From Owenia fusiformis (lineage: Eukaryota; Annelida; Polychaeta; Sabellida; Oweniidae), in assembly GCA_903813345.2 (NCBI GenBank), contig CAIIXF020000009.1, forward strand, positions 7,992,030 through 8,056,029: 64,000 nt of DNA. Reading direction: 5' to 3'. Shown piece after piece: positions 1 through 12,100 of the stretch; the stretch's first letter is position 1; the number at the start of each line of letters is the position of its first letter. The translations under genes were made by a program, and so were the position numbers. The notes below the pieces were generated by a model. That model was not told where the DNA came from. It made no database searches and saw nothing but the letters and a program-made list of their open reading frames with translations.

Positions 1-181
1 AAGTCTTGAGCCATCCAAACCGCTAAAATGATATAGAAATAATCTAGATAAACACACATGAGTAACATTTATATATGACAATGAATAAAATAAAGATAAT
101 GAATGCCTAAAACAAAAGATATATGAGGAGGATTGTTTCTATTGTTTCTTGAGATTAAGGTGTATATTCCCTGATCCGCAT

Positions 182-2468
182 TTATTCAATAAATATCAGC
201 ATTGTTTGAATCTCGCTGTATACTGGCCATAACTGTATCAATGCTACAGTCTCTGCGTTGGAACTTTGTAAGGCTTGGCGTATTGTCGGGTAAGTTTTTG
301 TCTGTACTGTAGTGCAAGCATGGACAGTGGCAAATGTTAGACGTTGGAACAGCCAGTTCATACTCAATTTGTATCTATCGAGATGTACATACTACTTAAT
401 GTTAAACAAAAGTCGCACTCGTTTGGTACCATAAGGAGTATTTTTGTAGAGAAAGATATGAGTAAAAGGCATACTTTGAACGGTGGCCATCGCTGGTAGA
501 TCTGATCACATGTGTCTACCACCTATATTATAACGAATTGAGGTAGTTCTGTATATTCGGGAAAATGAAAAAACTGAGGGAAGATCATTTCAACATTTCA
601 TTGTTGATCTTATCACGCTGGTTAAATTTAAAAAAGAAGTGAAAGTCAAAAGCGTGTCAAGAATCTATCAAAAGAAAAACTACATTCTAAAGGGACATTT
701 TGAAGCATAGTTCAAGCAGTGAAGATCGTAATGTATACACCTTCGATATACACCTGTGAAGAAACAAAGAGATTGATAATATCACACATTTTAAGCACAA
801 AAACATTCAGGGGTTCTACTTGTAATTGCAAAGAAGTTAGGCCCCTCCAAAGATATTATCCTTTTGCTGATTCTTTTCAAAGGACCGGTTGGACAGGACT
901 TCGAATCATATAAAGGCCAAAAGGATTTTTGATACTGATATCGTCAAATTAAAGTTTAAAAAGACAATTACGCCGTAAGGGCCTACTAAGCTTTAAAGCA
1001 TGTCTATGGGTTCAAATGCAGCACCTCGAGTATTACCTGTCTGGAAACTATGTTGAGCTACCCTATAGTCAACTTTGCAGGGGTCCAGTTCACATTTACA
1101 CACACCCGTACATGATTGTATCTTAACACTATAATTAGTCTGAGGGAACAAATTGCGGAGGGAAATGTTGTATTTAGCACCACTGTATTCAATACGATCA
1201 ACTTGAGAGGTTGATGGCTGAGAAGAAACAACATGGCTGAGTAAAAAATATTCAGGGACTAATTGTAATGGGTTTCTGATCTTCGGTTCAATGAAAAGCA
1301 ACTGGGCTGAATCTATATACGCAACCGTGTGGAACATCTCGATCGCTGGTACAACTGGAATTAAATGCAAAATTGGTTTAGCCTTAGTACAAAATCCCAA
1401 CATGTTTGAATTTAGGATGTCCTATGGTTAACATATAGATAGGCTAGACTGAATGGCATGAATGGTCAAACAAATATGAAAAAATCCATCGAACTATGCC
1501 TCCCGTGGTACATTTTGAACTATGCAAAAATTGTGTGTTTAGCTTTTAGCTTTTTTATGACCGTACTACACCTGAAATAAATTTAACTAAGCAGGCCCGT
1601 AGCCATGGGGGGAGGTTCGGGGGATTTGACTCCCCCCCCACCGACCAAAATTTCTTTCAAAATCATGCAGTTTTTCTTAACTGAACCCCCTGAAATATTT
1701 TAAAAAGTGAACCCCCTTGGCAAATCCTGGCTACGTGCCTGCTGAGACAATATGTTTTACAAACAAACCAGTTTTATCGTTAGATTCTCAATTACATTGT
1801 TATCAATTCATTCATACTTTTTGCTTCCTGAAAAAACACGTTATTTGAGTCGGTTAAACATGTTACACAATGCAAACTTAGCCAAAGGCCTGTCGTTAAA
1901 TCAAACTCCACATCGCTACATACGCACATATGTTGTGTTTTCAAAAACAACTTTTTAAAAGAGTAAATAAGCGCATAAATAAAACTAGGTATTCATGTTT
2001 ACTATCATCTTGGTTTTATATTTTTGAATCTTTACTAATATGTAATTAGTTGTTCTTATTCTACTAGAAGTTCATGCTAGGATTCTCCTGTCATGCTTTG
2101 CGTGACGATTTACTTATATACTGATGGAGTATACACATTACGTCATTCAATAGCAGGCGACAAACACACAAGTATTCAGTAATTATTTGATAGGGGGTAC
2201 TTTCCCCAATACATGGTCATATTTTATTGTAAATGTGAAGAAGACTGAGTTATGATAAACCGATTTTGGAATTACAAATAATAAGTAGCTTTAATTATGA
2301 CAAAACGTCGTGTGAACCGAACAGATCGGATCAGCAAAGATGTATATTCTATTTATATACTTCCAGTTATATAACATTTTAAAGTCGAAAACGTTTACCT
2401 TGTTGGATTTGAGCAAGTCCTAATATACACTTGATAAGGACGCAAAATACGACTAGCTGCAACGCCAT
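182..2468 (-). CDS. Small predicted secreted protein with a fibronectin type III-like domain (3 exons, exon 3 tentative)
   Basis: Assembled by eye on the minus strand. Exon 1 (2468-2399) starts ATGGCGTTGCAG and encodes MALQLVVFCVLIKCILGLAQ, a good signal peptide, then a GTAAAC donor in phase 1. Exon 2 (1354-1037, 318 nt, phase 1-1) follows an ATTCCAG acceptor and ends ACAG|GTAATA. It has an FN3-like pattern: VPEYFLL near its middle, then YNISLRNLFPQTNYSVKIQSC (L..L.P.T.Y.V.I), plus several cysteines. A symmetric phase 1-1 exon is typical of extracellular FN3 modules. Exon 3 (306-182) is less certain: a CTACAG acceptor in matching phase 1 and a stop overlapped by AATAAA on the minus strand. 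The three pieces sum to 513 nt, in frame, about 170 residues. The FN3 assignment rests on pattern only; longer isoforms running off the window are possible. Intron 1 holds a short transposon at 1590-1743. Confidence 0.5.
1590..1743. mobile_element. Short inverted-repeat element with AGCAGGC..GTAGCCA termini
   Basis: The left end reads AGCAGGCCCGTAGCCATGG and the right end is its near-complement, CCTGGCTACGTGCCTGCT. The interior carries runs of G then C and no coding sequence. It lies in intron 1 of the FN3-like gene. Related GTAGCCA ends occur at 9572-10102 and near 43545. Confidence 0.65.
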
Positions 2469-3773
2469 TTTGTCGGTTAACGTCGCTTTCTATAAAAAAG
2501 ATACAAAACAGATACAAAACTACTTCTATTAATGTTCATCTCTCTGGTAGTAATGTACTATTAACAAAAAAGAGAAGAAGTAGGATGGACATCCTACGAA
2601 ACGTCAAGAAAAATAAATATCTCTGAGAAAGAAAATCAACAACTTTGTTAATATAGATACAATACTGATTTGGCTCGAATTTGAGCGATATAATTTGTTC
2701 ATTCATTACTAACATCTTGTGTTTTTACCATTGCTGACGGACATTTGGCTTATTGCAGAAAATGCACTATTGACATGCGATCTCGAAACCTTTCTATAGT
2801 TTCTCGTGTTATATACCCAATATTAGTCATTTCTTACTCTTGTCTTGTCTGAAGTAGATTCAAATACTAGTCAAGTACTAGTAATCCTTATTTATATGTA
2901 CAATTCAGTTCATTTGGGTATAATTTCAAACATTTAATAATATTGTATATCGTATTTTGGGCATCTGCATATTTTTTACGTGAATTATACACCTTCGTGT
3001 AACAATGCATGAATAGTGACCACCAGGAAGCCATTAATCGCGCTGTTCTGGCCGCTTTGAAGAAATCGTGACAACATTGGCCTACATACAATAACATATG
3101 TATGTACTTAATGCTTATTAAAGTTCATATGTACATGTACTTAACGTTGTGATTCATCAGAGTGTGATTCAAAATGTCAAGAAAATAGAAAGCATATTGA
3201 ACTGCGCCATTGAAACGAGGCACATATATTCGCAAAGGCATATGATAAATGTACTATTTCTTTTATTTACTCTTCTGATAAACCCATCGCGTTCTATCAT
3301 CTTGCAACAAGCAAGGGGATGAAAAAAGGGGGCAGATAATGGGCCTATGATACATACACTAACCGATTTCAAAATCCAAGTATAAATGCAGTGGTTTAAA
3401 GGGGCAACAAGGACTGTAGAGAGAAAATTCAGAAATTTTTACTTTTTCTGAGCTATCAGGGCAACATTTGGCTTAACATCTTCTTTGACCTACCCATTTT
3501 CTTAAAATGTATGGATAAACTATCAATTTCAGCATTAAGAAGGGTAAATTCAGTTCAACGCTTTTATAAAGGGAGTCCCGCTTATAGATGTTTACCATCC
3601 ACCACCTTTCAAGAGAAATATCAGCTGATATAATGTTCATCCAGGGGGTTTCTTTGTAGATAATAAAATATACAGTATGTTAGTCTTGATGAGGTATCCA
3701 ACCTTCAATATATTTTGACACTGGTCGATGATCGTTGAATGGCCCCTCTGCACTAATTGTTGCACCTTTAATT
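2469..3773. other. Intergenic stretch, no gene seen
   Basis: This AT-rich stretch lies upstream of the FN3-like gene. I see only short open frames without splice signals or protein-like composition. The promoter of the minus-strand gene should lie at the low-coordinate end, but no convincing core element stands out. Confidence 0.5.
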
Positions 3774-3873
3774 ATGTCACCACCAGAAGTGGTGAGATAT
3801 TATTATAGTTCCAACTCATTTGTGGACGGTGTTGGGCGGTTGGCGTCTGTAACAAATGGCCGGTGGTGACATT
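3774..3873. repeat. Short element bounded by TGTCACCACC / GGTGGTGACA
   Basis: Starts ATGTCACCACCAG and ends GGTGGTGACAT, an inverted terminal match over about 11 bases. The inner segment CTGTAACAAATGG matches, in reverse complement, the copy at 7694-7774 (ATTTGTTACAGAC), so this is a dispersed family. Confidence 0.6.
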
Positions 3874-6800
3874 TTGCATGTTAATGCCTTGTTAAAGTCT
3901 TGTTAGGGTCATATGTAACTACATGTATGTATTCCTGTTTCAAGAAACAACAGAAGAGGTCATTTTATCTTGAATGACTGTGTTGAATGAATGTATTGAA
4001 TGAACAAATAACAGGTATATACTACACGAGCGTGATATATAGTGACTTCTCACTCGTACACAAGGGTACATTATAATGAACCATGACATCTCATTTTTCT
4101 CTCGGCCTTGAGAGTCATGTTGTGAATAAGAACGATGTTGAAAGTACCAGAATGCACAAAGCATATGACACATATAAACTTGAGACATAAAGGACTTCGA
4201 AAGATATGTCCAATATGGGTGTTTACTTACTTAAATGTTAAAGTTTGACGTAGCACTGGCAGTTGTATCTTATATTCGATTATCTTCAGACGTGGGGTTG
4301 ACAGCTAAACGTTTTCAAACTTCTTCCAGCATATTTTGTTTAAGATTTTACTGTCGTAATTAAACAATCAGAACTTTACCAATAGCTAGAAGTGCTATAA
4401 TATATAACTCCAGATTTCGAGTTGATTCTTGGTTTACCAGCTCATTCCATTCGGCCAGCTATATCCATTAAATACAACATCGCGGGAATATAATGTATCC
4501 AAATCAGTATTTTGGTTTAAAACGCATTCTCCTAGCTAAATTTGGTGATAGCTAAAATTTGACACTCCCTTAATATCAAGGTAGTCGAATATCAAAGTAC
4601 CCTCTATACTTAAATACTTTCCACAAAAATCAATATACTTAAACCTAAACCATTTGACTGTGATCGGCTGTGTAAATACCTTACATACACTTGCTGGACC
4701 AATATGGGTCTTTACAACGCATTTAAGCGAAGGTTAAAATGGTTCAGTAGTTTTTGTTAACATTGTCGCTTTTTCCGGAACTGTTTTTCAATTTTTGGAA
4801 AAAACGACAATGTAGACAGTTTCATCATTGCACGCGACTCACTTGGATAGACATTATGAAGTGCATTGTTACATTACATTATTACACGACGGATGTGGAC
4901 ATTTTTGGCATACTGAAGGGACAATTCAAGTGTTTATGAGTTTTCATCACATTTGTAGATGAAAATCTCTCGATCTCATATTTAAAACTTGAAATAATTC
5001 ACGGGTTTTCAAAAGAGAAGTAAGGTATGCTACTCTGTTATAAACATGAGAATTTCGAAATGAGCATGGACATGCTTCCCTTTTGATCATTTTCAATGAG
5101 TACTTGATAAATATATTATGTCTTAGTATTATCTTGGCTAAATGTTGAACATGATTAAAGCGTAAAATATGTTTTATCTCATTTAAAGTAAACAAAATTG
5201 ACCAATATGAAGATTGTAAAAAGATGTCTCAAAATCATCTCCAAAAGTGTTGAATTGTGGATAATTATTCAGGAACTCATTCCAATTGAAATATCATTCG
5301 TGAAAGAACTCATGCTATCATTACTTCCATATTTTGTGATATCTATTATCAGCATCAATGCATCTAATCGATAATCATGTTTTTATTTTTGAAAAACTTG
5401 AAATTATCATGAAAACGCTGTTGATTGTTTGTTTTCATATTCGTCAAACAACCATTTGTTTCAACTGCATATGGTAGTCATATAGCGTACATAACATTCA
5501 GTGAATACGTAAGTACATCCAAGTGTACTACGTGTATATCAGGATCATCAGTTTTGGTAAAGATGTCGCGTGCATACGTTTAGAATTTTTTTCCTAAAAG
5601 GCGAAATGACTCGACAATTTTTCTTTAATGAAAGTCGTGATTTGCACATAATGAAACAGACTGCGAGAATATCCACACATGTATTATAATAGATTGTACT
5701 CCATTGTTTATTGTATAGAATATTTATTGAGTACATTCACAATTCACATCCCCGGGGGTCAGCGGTACACGAACGTGTAATAAGACAAAGCTCTCTTTTA
5801 AGAAGCGAAGTCGAACGAATGCAAAGTGTACATGTATGTAATATATAAGAAGATTGAAAAAATATATGTAAGCTATATATGGCCCATTCACAGAAATCAA
5901 TACACTCTCTTTACTACAAAAGTTTAAGTCGACAGTATGTAGATATGCAGAATGATTGTTCAAAATGTTCACTGAAGAAAGTTAATTCGCCCTATTACCA
6001 GAATATTCCCTCGTATTTATTTGAGTGTTACCATCTAGGTGGATGTAGATTTTATTTTTTTACACAATGTTGCAACAGCGTAGAATTTGTTGTGGTGTTT
6101 TCCAAATGTAATGTGTATTCAAACTTGTTTTTACAAGCATTTAAACTGTGATTTTTAATTTTTTTCTGTAGGAGTGAGTATCAGCCATTATTTCCTGGCG
6201 CGTAATTCGTACAAAATGAAAACGTTGTATTTGAGTAAATCTTTTTGGAAATCGAAGAACATGTAAATTGGGAAGAATTCCAGATCTCTGAGCAACCTTG
6301 TATATGTACATGTACGGTTGTATATGTACATGTACGTTTGTATATGCATTCCTCGTAATACTTCTAAGTCATGACAGCACATATACTTATGTCTTTCTGG
6401 ACCAGCACCTTTAGATTCGTGAACATAAAATAGGAATTGGCGTTACCCAACAGCAATATTGGAATATTCAATATCACTCTCCATTTAGAAAAATTGGATT
6501 TCGAGCATTATTCTTCCCAAGAAAATCTGGTCAACGGTATTTGAGTTATCACCCAGACGGACGTACATACGGACGGAAGCGTTCCCTATATCCCTCCGAA
6601 CCTCGTTCGATGGGATAAAGACTATGTTTTTTTGCGTTTTGATAGCTGGCTTTGCCTTTATTTTCCAATCATGTTAATTATCCGGGCAATCCGTACTTAT
6701 ATTATTCTGCTTACAAGTCACACATACAGCTGCACACATAACTGTATAACTTTGAATTCGGACGTATTTCATACGATATATCAATCCTTTCATCAGTAAT

Positions 6801-7039
6801 ATAGGAAGAAATACGGGCACTCTTACATAGTGGAAGAAAGTTAACCTAACTCAAGGATGGAGTTCTACTTCATTTCTTTCAATGAGACACTTTTAAATTG
6901 TAATTCAGATTATGCAGAAACACATTTCTACGCATCTATAGATGTCGCCTTAACAAGTAACCTTAACAATGAACCTTTCATGCCAACGTTCCTGTGATTC
7001 ATGAGAAAAACAATATTGAAAACCTATTCGTACTAAAAT
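3874..7039. other. Intergenic stretch, no gene seen
   Basis: AT-rich and without a supported gene. A 90-codon open frame at 5879-6151 (+) has no recognisable domain, and its composition is not convincing. At 6300-6350 a short TATATGTACATGTACG unit is tandemly repeated. At 6553-6576 a GACGGACGTACATACGGACG block resembles the microsatellite tail of elements such as the one at 46441-47356. Confidence 0.45.
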
Positions 7040-7400
7040 CTTGCCGAGTCACTTTTTTAAAACTAATTTGTCAATATTGTAAAGTGCGCATTGTCACTGT
7101 TGTAGTTTCTATGTCACTATTGTAAATGTTGCCTCCCAGTGGTGTCTCAAAACATGCTGTTTGTAAATCTCTCTCTGTCACAATTGTAATTTGTTTTTGT
7201 CACAATTGTAAATCTTAACATGTCACTATGGCAATATTTGTAGTACTTGTCGAATCCTGTCACACTGTTTATCACTGAGTTTTTGACCTGGAAAGAAGGC
7301 AAATACTAAAATTTGGACACATTGAAAAAGTATGGGGACACACTGAGAAAGTATGTGGACACACTGAGAAAGTATGGGGACACATTGAATATTCAAACAT
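7040..7400. repeat. Degenerate short repeats (TGTCACNNTTGTAAAT and CACACTGAGAAAGTATG)
   Basis: A TGTCAC..TTGTAA motif recurs several times between 7040 and 7260. From about 7314 a unit of the type GGACACACTGAGAAAGTATG is repeated three to four times. No coding potential was seen. Confidence 0.6.
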
Positions 7401-7693
7401 TAAAGTAACAAGTGAAAAGAAGGTAGCAATATTTGGACATAGATTTACTTTTACAAAAGGGTGAGATTTTGGTTTTAAATTTCAGGTAGTCCTAATGATT
7501 TCCATATCTATCTATCAACATCCTATAGTTTACACAACAAGACCTATGTCTTTGAGCCACCAAATTATCATAATAAACCAAATGAGGATTTCAAACTGAG
7601 AATCCAGTGTTAGTATGGCAACATTGATAATTTACAACTGGAAGAACTTGTCCATCCATCTTAATTCAATTTAAACAAGGAAGTAACATGCAG

Positions 7694-7774
7694 AATGTCA
7701 CCACTTGCAATTTGTTACAGACAACGAACACCAACCAGTGCCATAAAAATTTGGAGACTATACAATATGTCACA
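7694..7774. repeat. Second copy of the TGTCACCAC element
   Basis: Contains ATGTCACCACTTGCAATTTG followed by TTACAGAC, the reverse complement of the inner part of 3774-3873, and ends ATGTCACAAC. It is more diverged than the first copy. Confidence 0.5.
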
Positions 7775-8102
7775 ACTCTCAAACAAACATCGATTTGGTA
7801 ATAGGGAGTTTAAGCTTGCAATGTTTTTCACAACCTAAACGTGAATGGAAAATTTTTAAGCGATGCATTTGTGTGGGCGATTGGTCATACACGTCATAGG
7901 TTGCTGCTTCAATTTTATATGCAAGCTCATACTCCCTAATATATCAAAAGTGCCTTTAATTTAAAGGATGTTTATCTTAAGGGAAAACTTTCAATTAAGA
8001 TCAGGGCATCGATACAAGAACATTTAATGTACAGTATTTGTGTGTACAGTGTACAGTGTAATTGAAACAAATGACATTCGACATGTGTGTACTCCTCTTT
8101 AC

Positions 8103-8974
8103 CTTTAGGTTTTGTTTTTGATTGAGCCTCCTCACCCCCGCCATCATCATCAGTACTGTCACTGTCATCATCATTGAGCAGTTCCTCTGCATTCTGTATG
8201 GTCACCTCCCTAGCTTTACCCTTTAGGCCCTCAAGGTAGCTTAGAAGTATTTCAAAGTCTTCATCTGGTATCTGTGTAAAAGGATATGAAAATACAAAAT
8301 GGCAACAAAGGTTATGCATGCTTCTTTGTTACTAAAGTACTGTAGAATGTTAATGTCACTCACCAGTCACCAAGTGGTACGTTAAGATCCGTGTACCAAC
8401 ACATATTTATCATTTTTACAAATAATTGGATGTTTTTTAAATTCAAAGATACATTTTCCCCATCATACATGTGCTTGAACAGGTGTACTAGGTGTTCCAC
8501 TTAACAGGTTTTATTGTACTTAGGAATATGGATGTTGTTTAAATTCAAACATACCTTTTCCACATCATACATGTGCTTTAACAGCCAGACTTGTCTGACC
8601 TTCTGGAATGACCACTTCTCTTTGTTTGTTTTCCATTCTTTGAGATACTGCAGACATAATTTTTGAACATCTGGTTTTTCTTTTTCTCCTTGAAGTTCAG
8701 TTTCATCGAAACTATTGTTTCTCACTTTTGACTTTTTGTGTTTCTTCTTTTTTGACTTAACAGGCTTGGATTTGATCACTGTTTCTTTATCTTTTTGAAT
8801 CGAGTCATTGTCTAATTCAGAAGATTCATCTATTGTTTTAGTTTTTTTGTTAGTGGTTTCTGATAGTTCTTCGTTTTCTTGTTTAGGTCTCTTTTTCTTA
8901 GAAATGTCCTCCTTTGTTGGATCATTATCTATGGCAAGCTTCTTAGATTCAGTTTCCATATCTTACAATGAGTC
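8103..8974 (-). CDS. C7orf50-like protein with a WKF domain (5' exons; 3' end not found)
   Basis: Homologue of human C7orf50, a poorly characterised conserved protein, probably nucleolar. Minus strand: an acceptor TTTCAG precedes 8974; ATG at 8959; coding exon 1 is 8959-8555 (135 codons, phase 0), ending GTGGAAAAG|GTATGT. Exon 2 starts at 8271 after TTTTTACACAG and probably ends at 8103 (CTAAAG|GTAAAG). The N-terminal ~90 residues are highly charged (KKKRPK, KSKKKKHKKSK), like a nuclear/nucleolar signal. Then comes the conserved block: WKTNKEKWSFQKVRQVWLL, then KHMYDVEK across the junction into IPDEDFEILLSYLEGLKGKA, which matches the vertebrate W.FQK.RQ.WLL..MYD....P...F..LL.YLEGL..RARE pattern. 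An acidic DDDSDSTDDD tail follows. The expected last exon (IRQVLQLL-type end) was not located. A 5' UTR exon lies further upstream. An inverted-repeat element at 9045-9439 sits just upstream. Confidence 0.85.
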
Positions 8975-9044
8975 CTGAAACATTTTTTACAGTGTAGTGT
9001 TGGCATTTTATTATTTCTATGTCAAACATGTTTTTGAGGAAAAA

Positions 9045-9439
9045 CAAAGGACGATTCTCGGTTTGGAGAACAGCCTCCTGGGCTAAAAAATCTTTCATGA
9101 AAAATATAGAAATATTACCCAAATTAAACTATGAATATTCAAAAGAGGACAATTAAATCTACAAGATGTAAAAATAACAAATTGGTCTGAAGCAGGGATA
9201 ATGCTCAAATAAACCGATTCAATAAAATACAAGTCTCGATTTGGGGAAAGAAGTTCATCAGTGTACTGCGCTAATATTTTTTTGCGAAAAATCTAGAAAT
9301 ATTACCCAAATTAAATTATGACTATTCAAAAGAAGACATTCAAATCTATATTATGTAAAAAAATCAAATTTGTCCGAAGCAGGGATAATGCTCATTTAGA
9401 TTGATGAACTTCGTTCTCCAAACCGAGAATCGTCCTTTG
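9045..9439. mobile_element. TIR element with internal tandem duplication
   Basis: The ends are exact inverted repeats of about 26 bases: left CAAAGGACGATTCTCGGTTT (9045 on), right ending CCGAGAATCGTCCTTTG (9439). Inside, a ~115-bp segment is present twice in direct orientation (about 9095-9209 and 9280-9398), each with GAAATATTACCCAAATTAAA and AAGCAGGGATAATGCTCA. No open frame, so non-autonomous. It lies about 70 bp upstream of the C7orf50-like exon acceptor. Confidence 0.8.
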
Positions 9440-9571
9440 AAGATTGGAGGGGCGGTTATTCAACTAAGGCAAACAATTAAAAGGTATAGTGGAATAATAT
9501 ACATGTACAACCATGACTTCGTTTTCAATATGCACCGAGATCGTCCTTTATTTGCACTTTTTAGGTTTCAT

Positions 9572-10102
9572 AGGAGTAGCCAGAGATCCCCCCCTTAACC
9601 AATAAAAATAGAAGTTGCATCAATTTTTGTAAATTTCAAAACAAATCTTAAAGGCAGAATCAGATCTATAGGGGTGACAAAGTTACAAGCAATATGTACA
9701 ATTAACCTACCAATCTATTCCTTACAATCTCAAATACAATATCTCCCAAACGAATCACGATATGTTATAAATTGGTGAAGTTATTATGGATCTAAAGTGC
9801 AAAAATGGGTGAAAAATGTTTAAATTCTCCCAAATAATAAGAATTGTAATCATTCTTATAGAAAAATAATACATTGTTGTAAAAATCTTTAGTTTTCCTG
9901 AAATAAAGTGTGCACTTTGGGGATTTTTAGAAAATAGGCATGACAATAAATGACATGAGTCGGAAAAATTCTAGATCTGATTCTCTCTTTAAAATTTTTT
10001 GTTTGTTTTGCCTTGCTTATGCCACGATCGCACCCCCCCTGACTGAAAATCGAAAAAATGTTGGCAATCACACCCCCCTGACTGAAATCTGGCTACCTCC
10101 TG
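9572..10102. mobile_element. GTAGCCA-type element split by an inserted MITE
   Basis: Left end AGGAGTAGCCAGAGATCCCC; right end ..CTGACTGAAATCTGGCTACC then TCCTG. The two ends are inverted and are of the same type as 1590-1743. The two halves are separated by the TTAAAGGCAGAATC MITE at 9648-9992. Confidence 0.65.
9648..9992. mobile_element. TTAAAGGCAGAATC MITE, copy 1
   Basis: Left end TTAAAGGCAGAATCAGATCT, right end AGATCTGATTCTCTCTTTAA (inverted with a small gap). A second copy, clearly homologous along its whole length, lies in the same orientation at 29190-29569. No coding capacity. Confidence 0.8.
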
Positions 10103-10358
10103 GGTTTGGAAGACCTACACTATATTTTCACTACCTCAATGCTATAAATAGTTAAAAATGGTATCCTTCTTGGATCGAATGTACGGATCTACACATGGAA
10201 ATGTGGATGGGGATAAGAACTGACACTCTGAAAAGAGATACAAAGCTATGTTAGGTCAGAGTGCACTTTGGATTTTTTTGCAATTTTGAAAAGTAAACCA
10301 CTGAATATTCTAGTTATTCTGAAGAATTCTCAAGAATTCTCAACCCTGAATTAATAGT

Positions 10359-10758
10359 CTACAGTCTGTTACACTGCTTCAAAGGCAAGCAGTTGAACCT
10401 GAAAAATAAGAAATCTATAGACCATTGTGCCATAATATATAGAAAAATATATTCATATTGCACACGAATGGCATTTGTATATTTCAGATTATTTAGTGTT
10501 TAGTGCAATAAGCCTGTGCTCTCTTGTAATTTGAGGACTGTCTGCCATGTTATTTTTTGAGAATTAACATGGTAGAGAAGCATCAAAATATAAGAGGTTA
10601 CAGACTTTATGAGCCAATTTACAAGCAATCCAACATATACAAATGTCATTCGTGTGCAATATGAATATATTTTTCTATATATTATTGCACAATATTATTT
10701 AGATTTCTTATATTTCAGGTTTAACTGCTTGCCTTTGAAGCAGTGTTACAGACTGTAG
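10359..10758. mobile_element. Long-armed palindromic (foldback) element
   Basis: The left arm begins CTACAGTCTGTTACACTGCT and the right arm ends AGCAGTGTTACAGACTGTAG. Pairing continues, with small gaps, through CTTCAAAGGCAAGCAGTT, AATAAGAAATCTA and ATATTCATATTGCACACGAA, giving arms of about 140 bp around a ~110-bp loop. No coding sequence was seen. Confidence 0.8.
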
Positions 10759-11009
10759 GTACACTAATGCATCTTTTGTGCAAGAATGAAAGATGTAAAA
10801 CAAAGACAGCCTTGAAAGAAGGTAACCTGTTCAAAGTTCTGGTGTACCTCATCATGGGCTTTCAACAGAACAAGAGGGGAATCACCAAGAATAAAAGGCC
10901 ATCTTGGTGTAAATATTTTCAAGGCTCATTTTTTCATCACAGGAGCATGACGTGTCATTATTTTTTGATTCATGTTTCCAATCCTGGTATAATTATAGTG
11001 ACCAAGTAA

Positions 11010-11200
11010 GATCACGTGGTACACGTGCTAGATCCATATAAGGCTTACATGACCATATAGGAATCCAACTGACCATTGTCCGCCATTTTGAATATCATGT
11101 GATAGATCCATATAAGGTTTGTATTACCATATAGGATAGCTAAGGGGAATCCCCGAATACGAAAGAATATGATAGTATTATGGGAGCAATGGTAGAAAGC
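11010..11200. repeat. Short tandem duplication and dispersed repeat
   Basis: The segment AGATCCATATAAGG..TTA..ACCATATAGGA occurs twice (about 11029-11061 and 11102-11134). The piece at 11141-11190 (GGGGAATCCCCGAATACG..) is the reverse complement of 26947-26996, so it belongs to a dispersed family. Confidence 0.55.
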
Positions 11201-11538
11201 AACTTACTTTTTCACCCATTGGAATACATGTAAAATTGACAAAGTTCAAATTATAATTTCTCAAATCCCAGCCCATTGAATCCTCGCATCCATTCAGATC
11301 ATGTATCTGATAAGTAGATCATTAATTGTCATGTAGTCCTATTCAAAAACTTCCCGTTCGGTTATATCATGAGAAAAATATCCCACGAACGAAAAAAGAT
11401 TTTGCTACATTTTAAGCTCGCATTGATTTTTGGGTCTGTACAAAGCACATAGGGTTCATAATTATAATCTGTCAGCGGTCCCTGACACTCCTACTAGCTA
11501 TTACCAAACATTAATTGTCAATACATGTACACATATAC

Positions 11539-12100
11539 GTGCCATATTATCCCGTTCCCGGACTATGGTCCTGTGAACATCTCAATCTTTGGCCTGTGCG
11601 ATTACAACATGGGAGAATTTTTTACTCATCTTACACTTCAGATACCTACTTCAATAGATTCCTTGGTAATTTAACATTCTTTTCGTGTAGTTGAATCCAC
11701 AATTGTCTGGGTTTATCGGCAGAACGAAGACATTTTCGTTTTTGATCGCAATATTTGCGTGTAACATTTAAATTATTTCAACCGTCAAATTCCTCCATAT
11801 TGGTACTTCCGGGCTACATCCGGGACAGCCAAACGGGGGATTCCCCTTTTAAATCCAACCGCCATTTTGAAAAGTGATGGAATCTCTCTCGATGAAAAAG
11901 AGAAATGTTCCCGTTCTGCCGATATACCCAGACAATCGGCGGTTCCAATATATTAGAAGTTACATCTTGAGTTCTATAATGCATTGAGGTAGGTATCTTA
12001 AGTGTAAGGGGCGTAGATAATTCTCCCAAGTTGTAATCGTACAGGCAAATGAATGCGCTCAGTGCAGGACTATAGTCCGGGAACGGGATAAGTGCCATAC
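11539..12100. repeat. Inverted repeat with protein-like arms
   Basis: Two arms of about 210 bp (11539-11755 and 11885-12100) face each other; both include CCCGTTCCCGGACTAT, TACACTT.AGATACCTAC and TTGTCTGGGT.TATCGGCAGAACG. The right arm, read on the minus strand, is open for 100 codons (12116-11814) and reads PFPDY..., YDYNLGE, IVWVYRQNGNISLF. The left arm, read on plus, gives the diverged FPDYGP, CDYNMGE and IVWVYRQNEDIFVF with a stop in the middle. I do not recognise the protein. It may be a transposon-carried fragment or a head-to-head duplicated exon. Confidence 0.6.

Noticed and set aside
5879-6151. 90-codon open frame (+)
   Set aside because: No domain, signal peptide, second copy or splice context; AT-rich composition allows frames of this length by chance.
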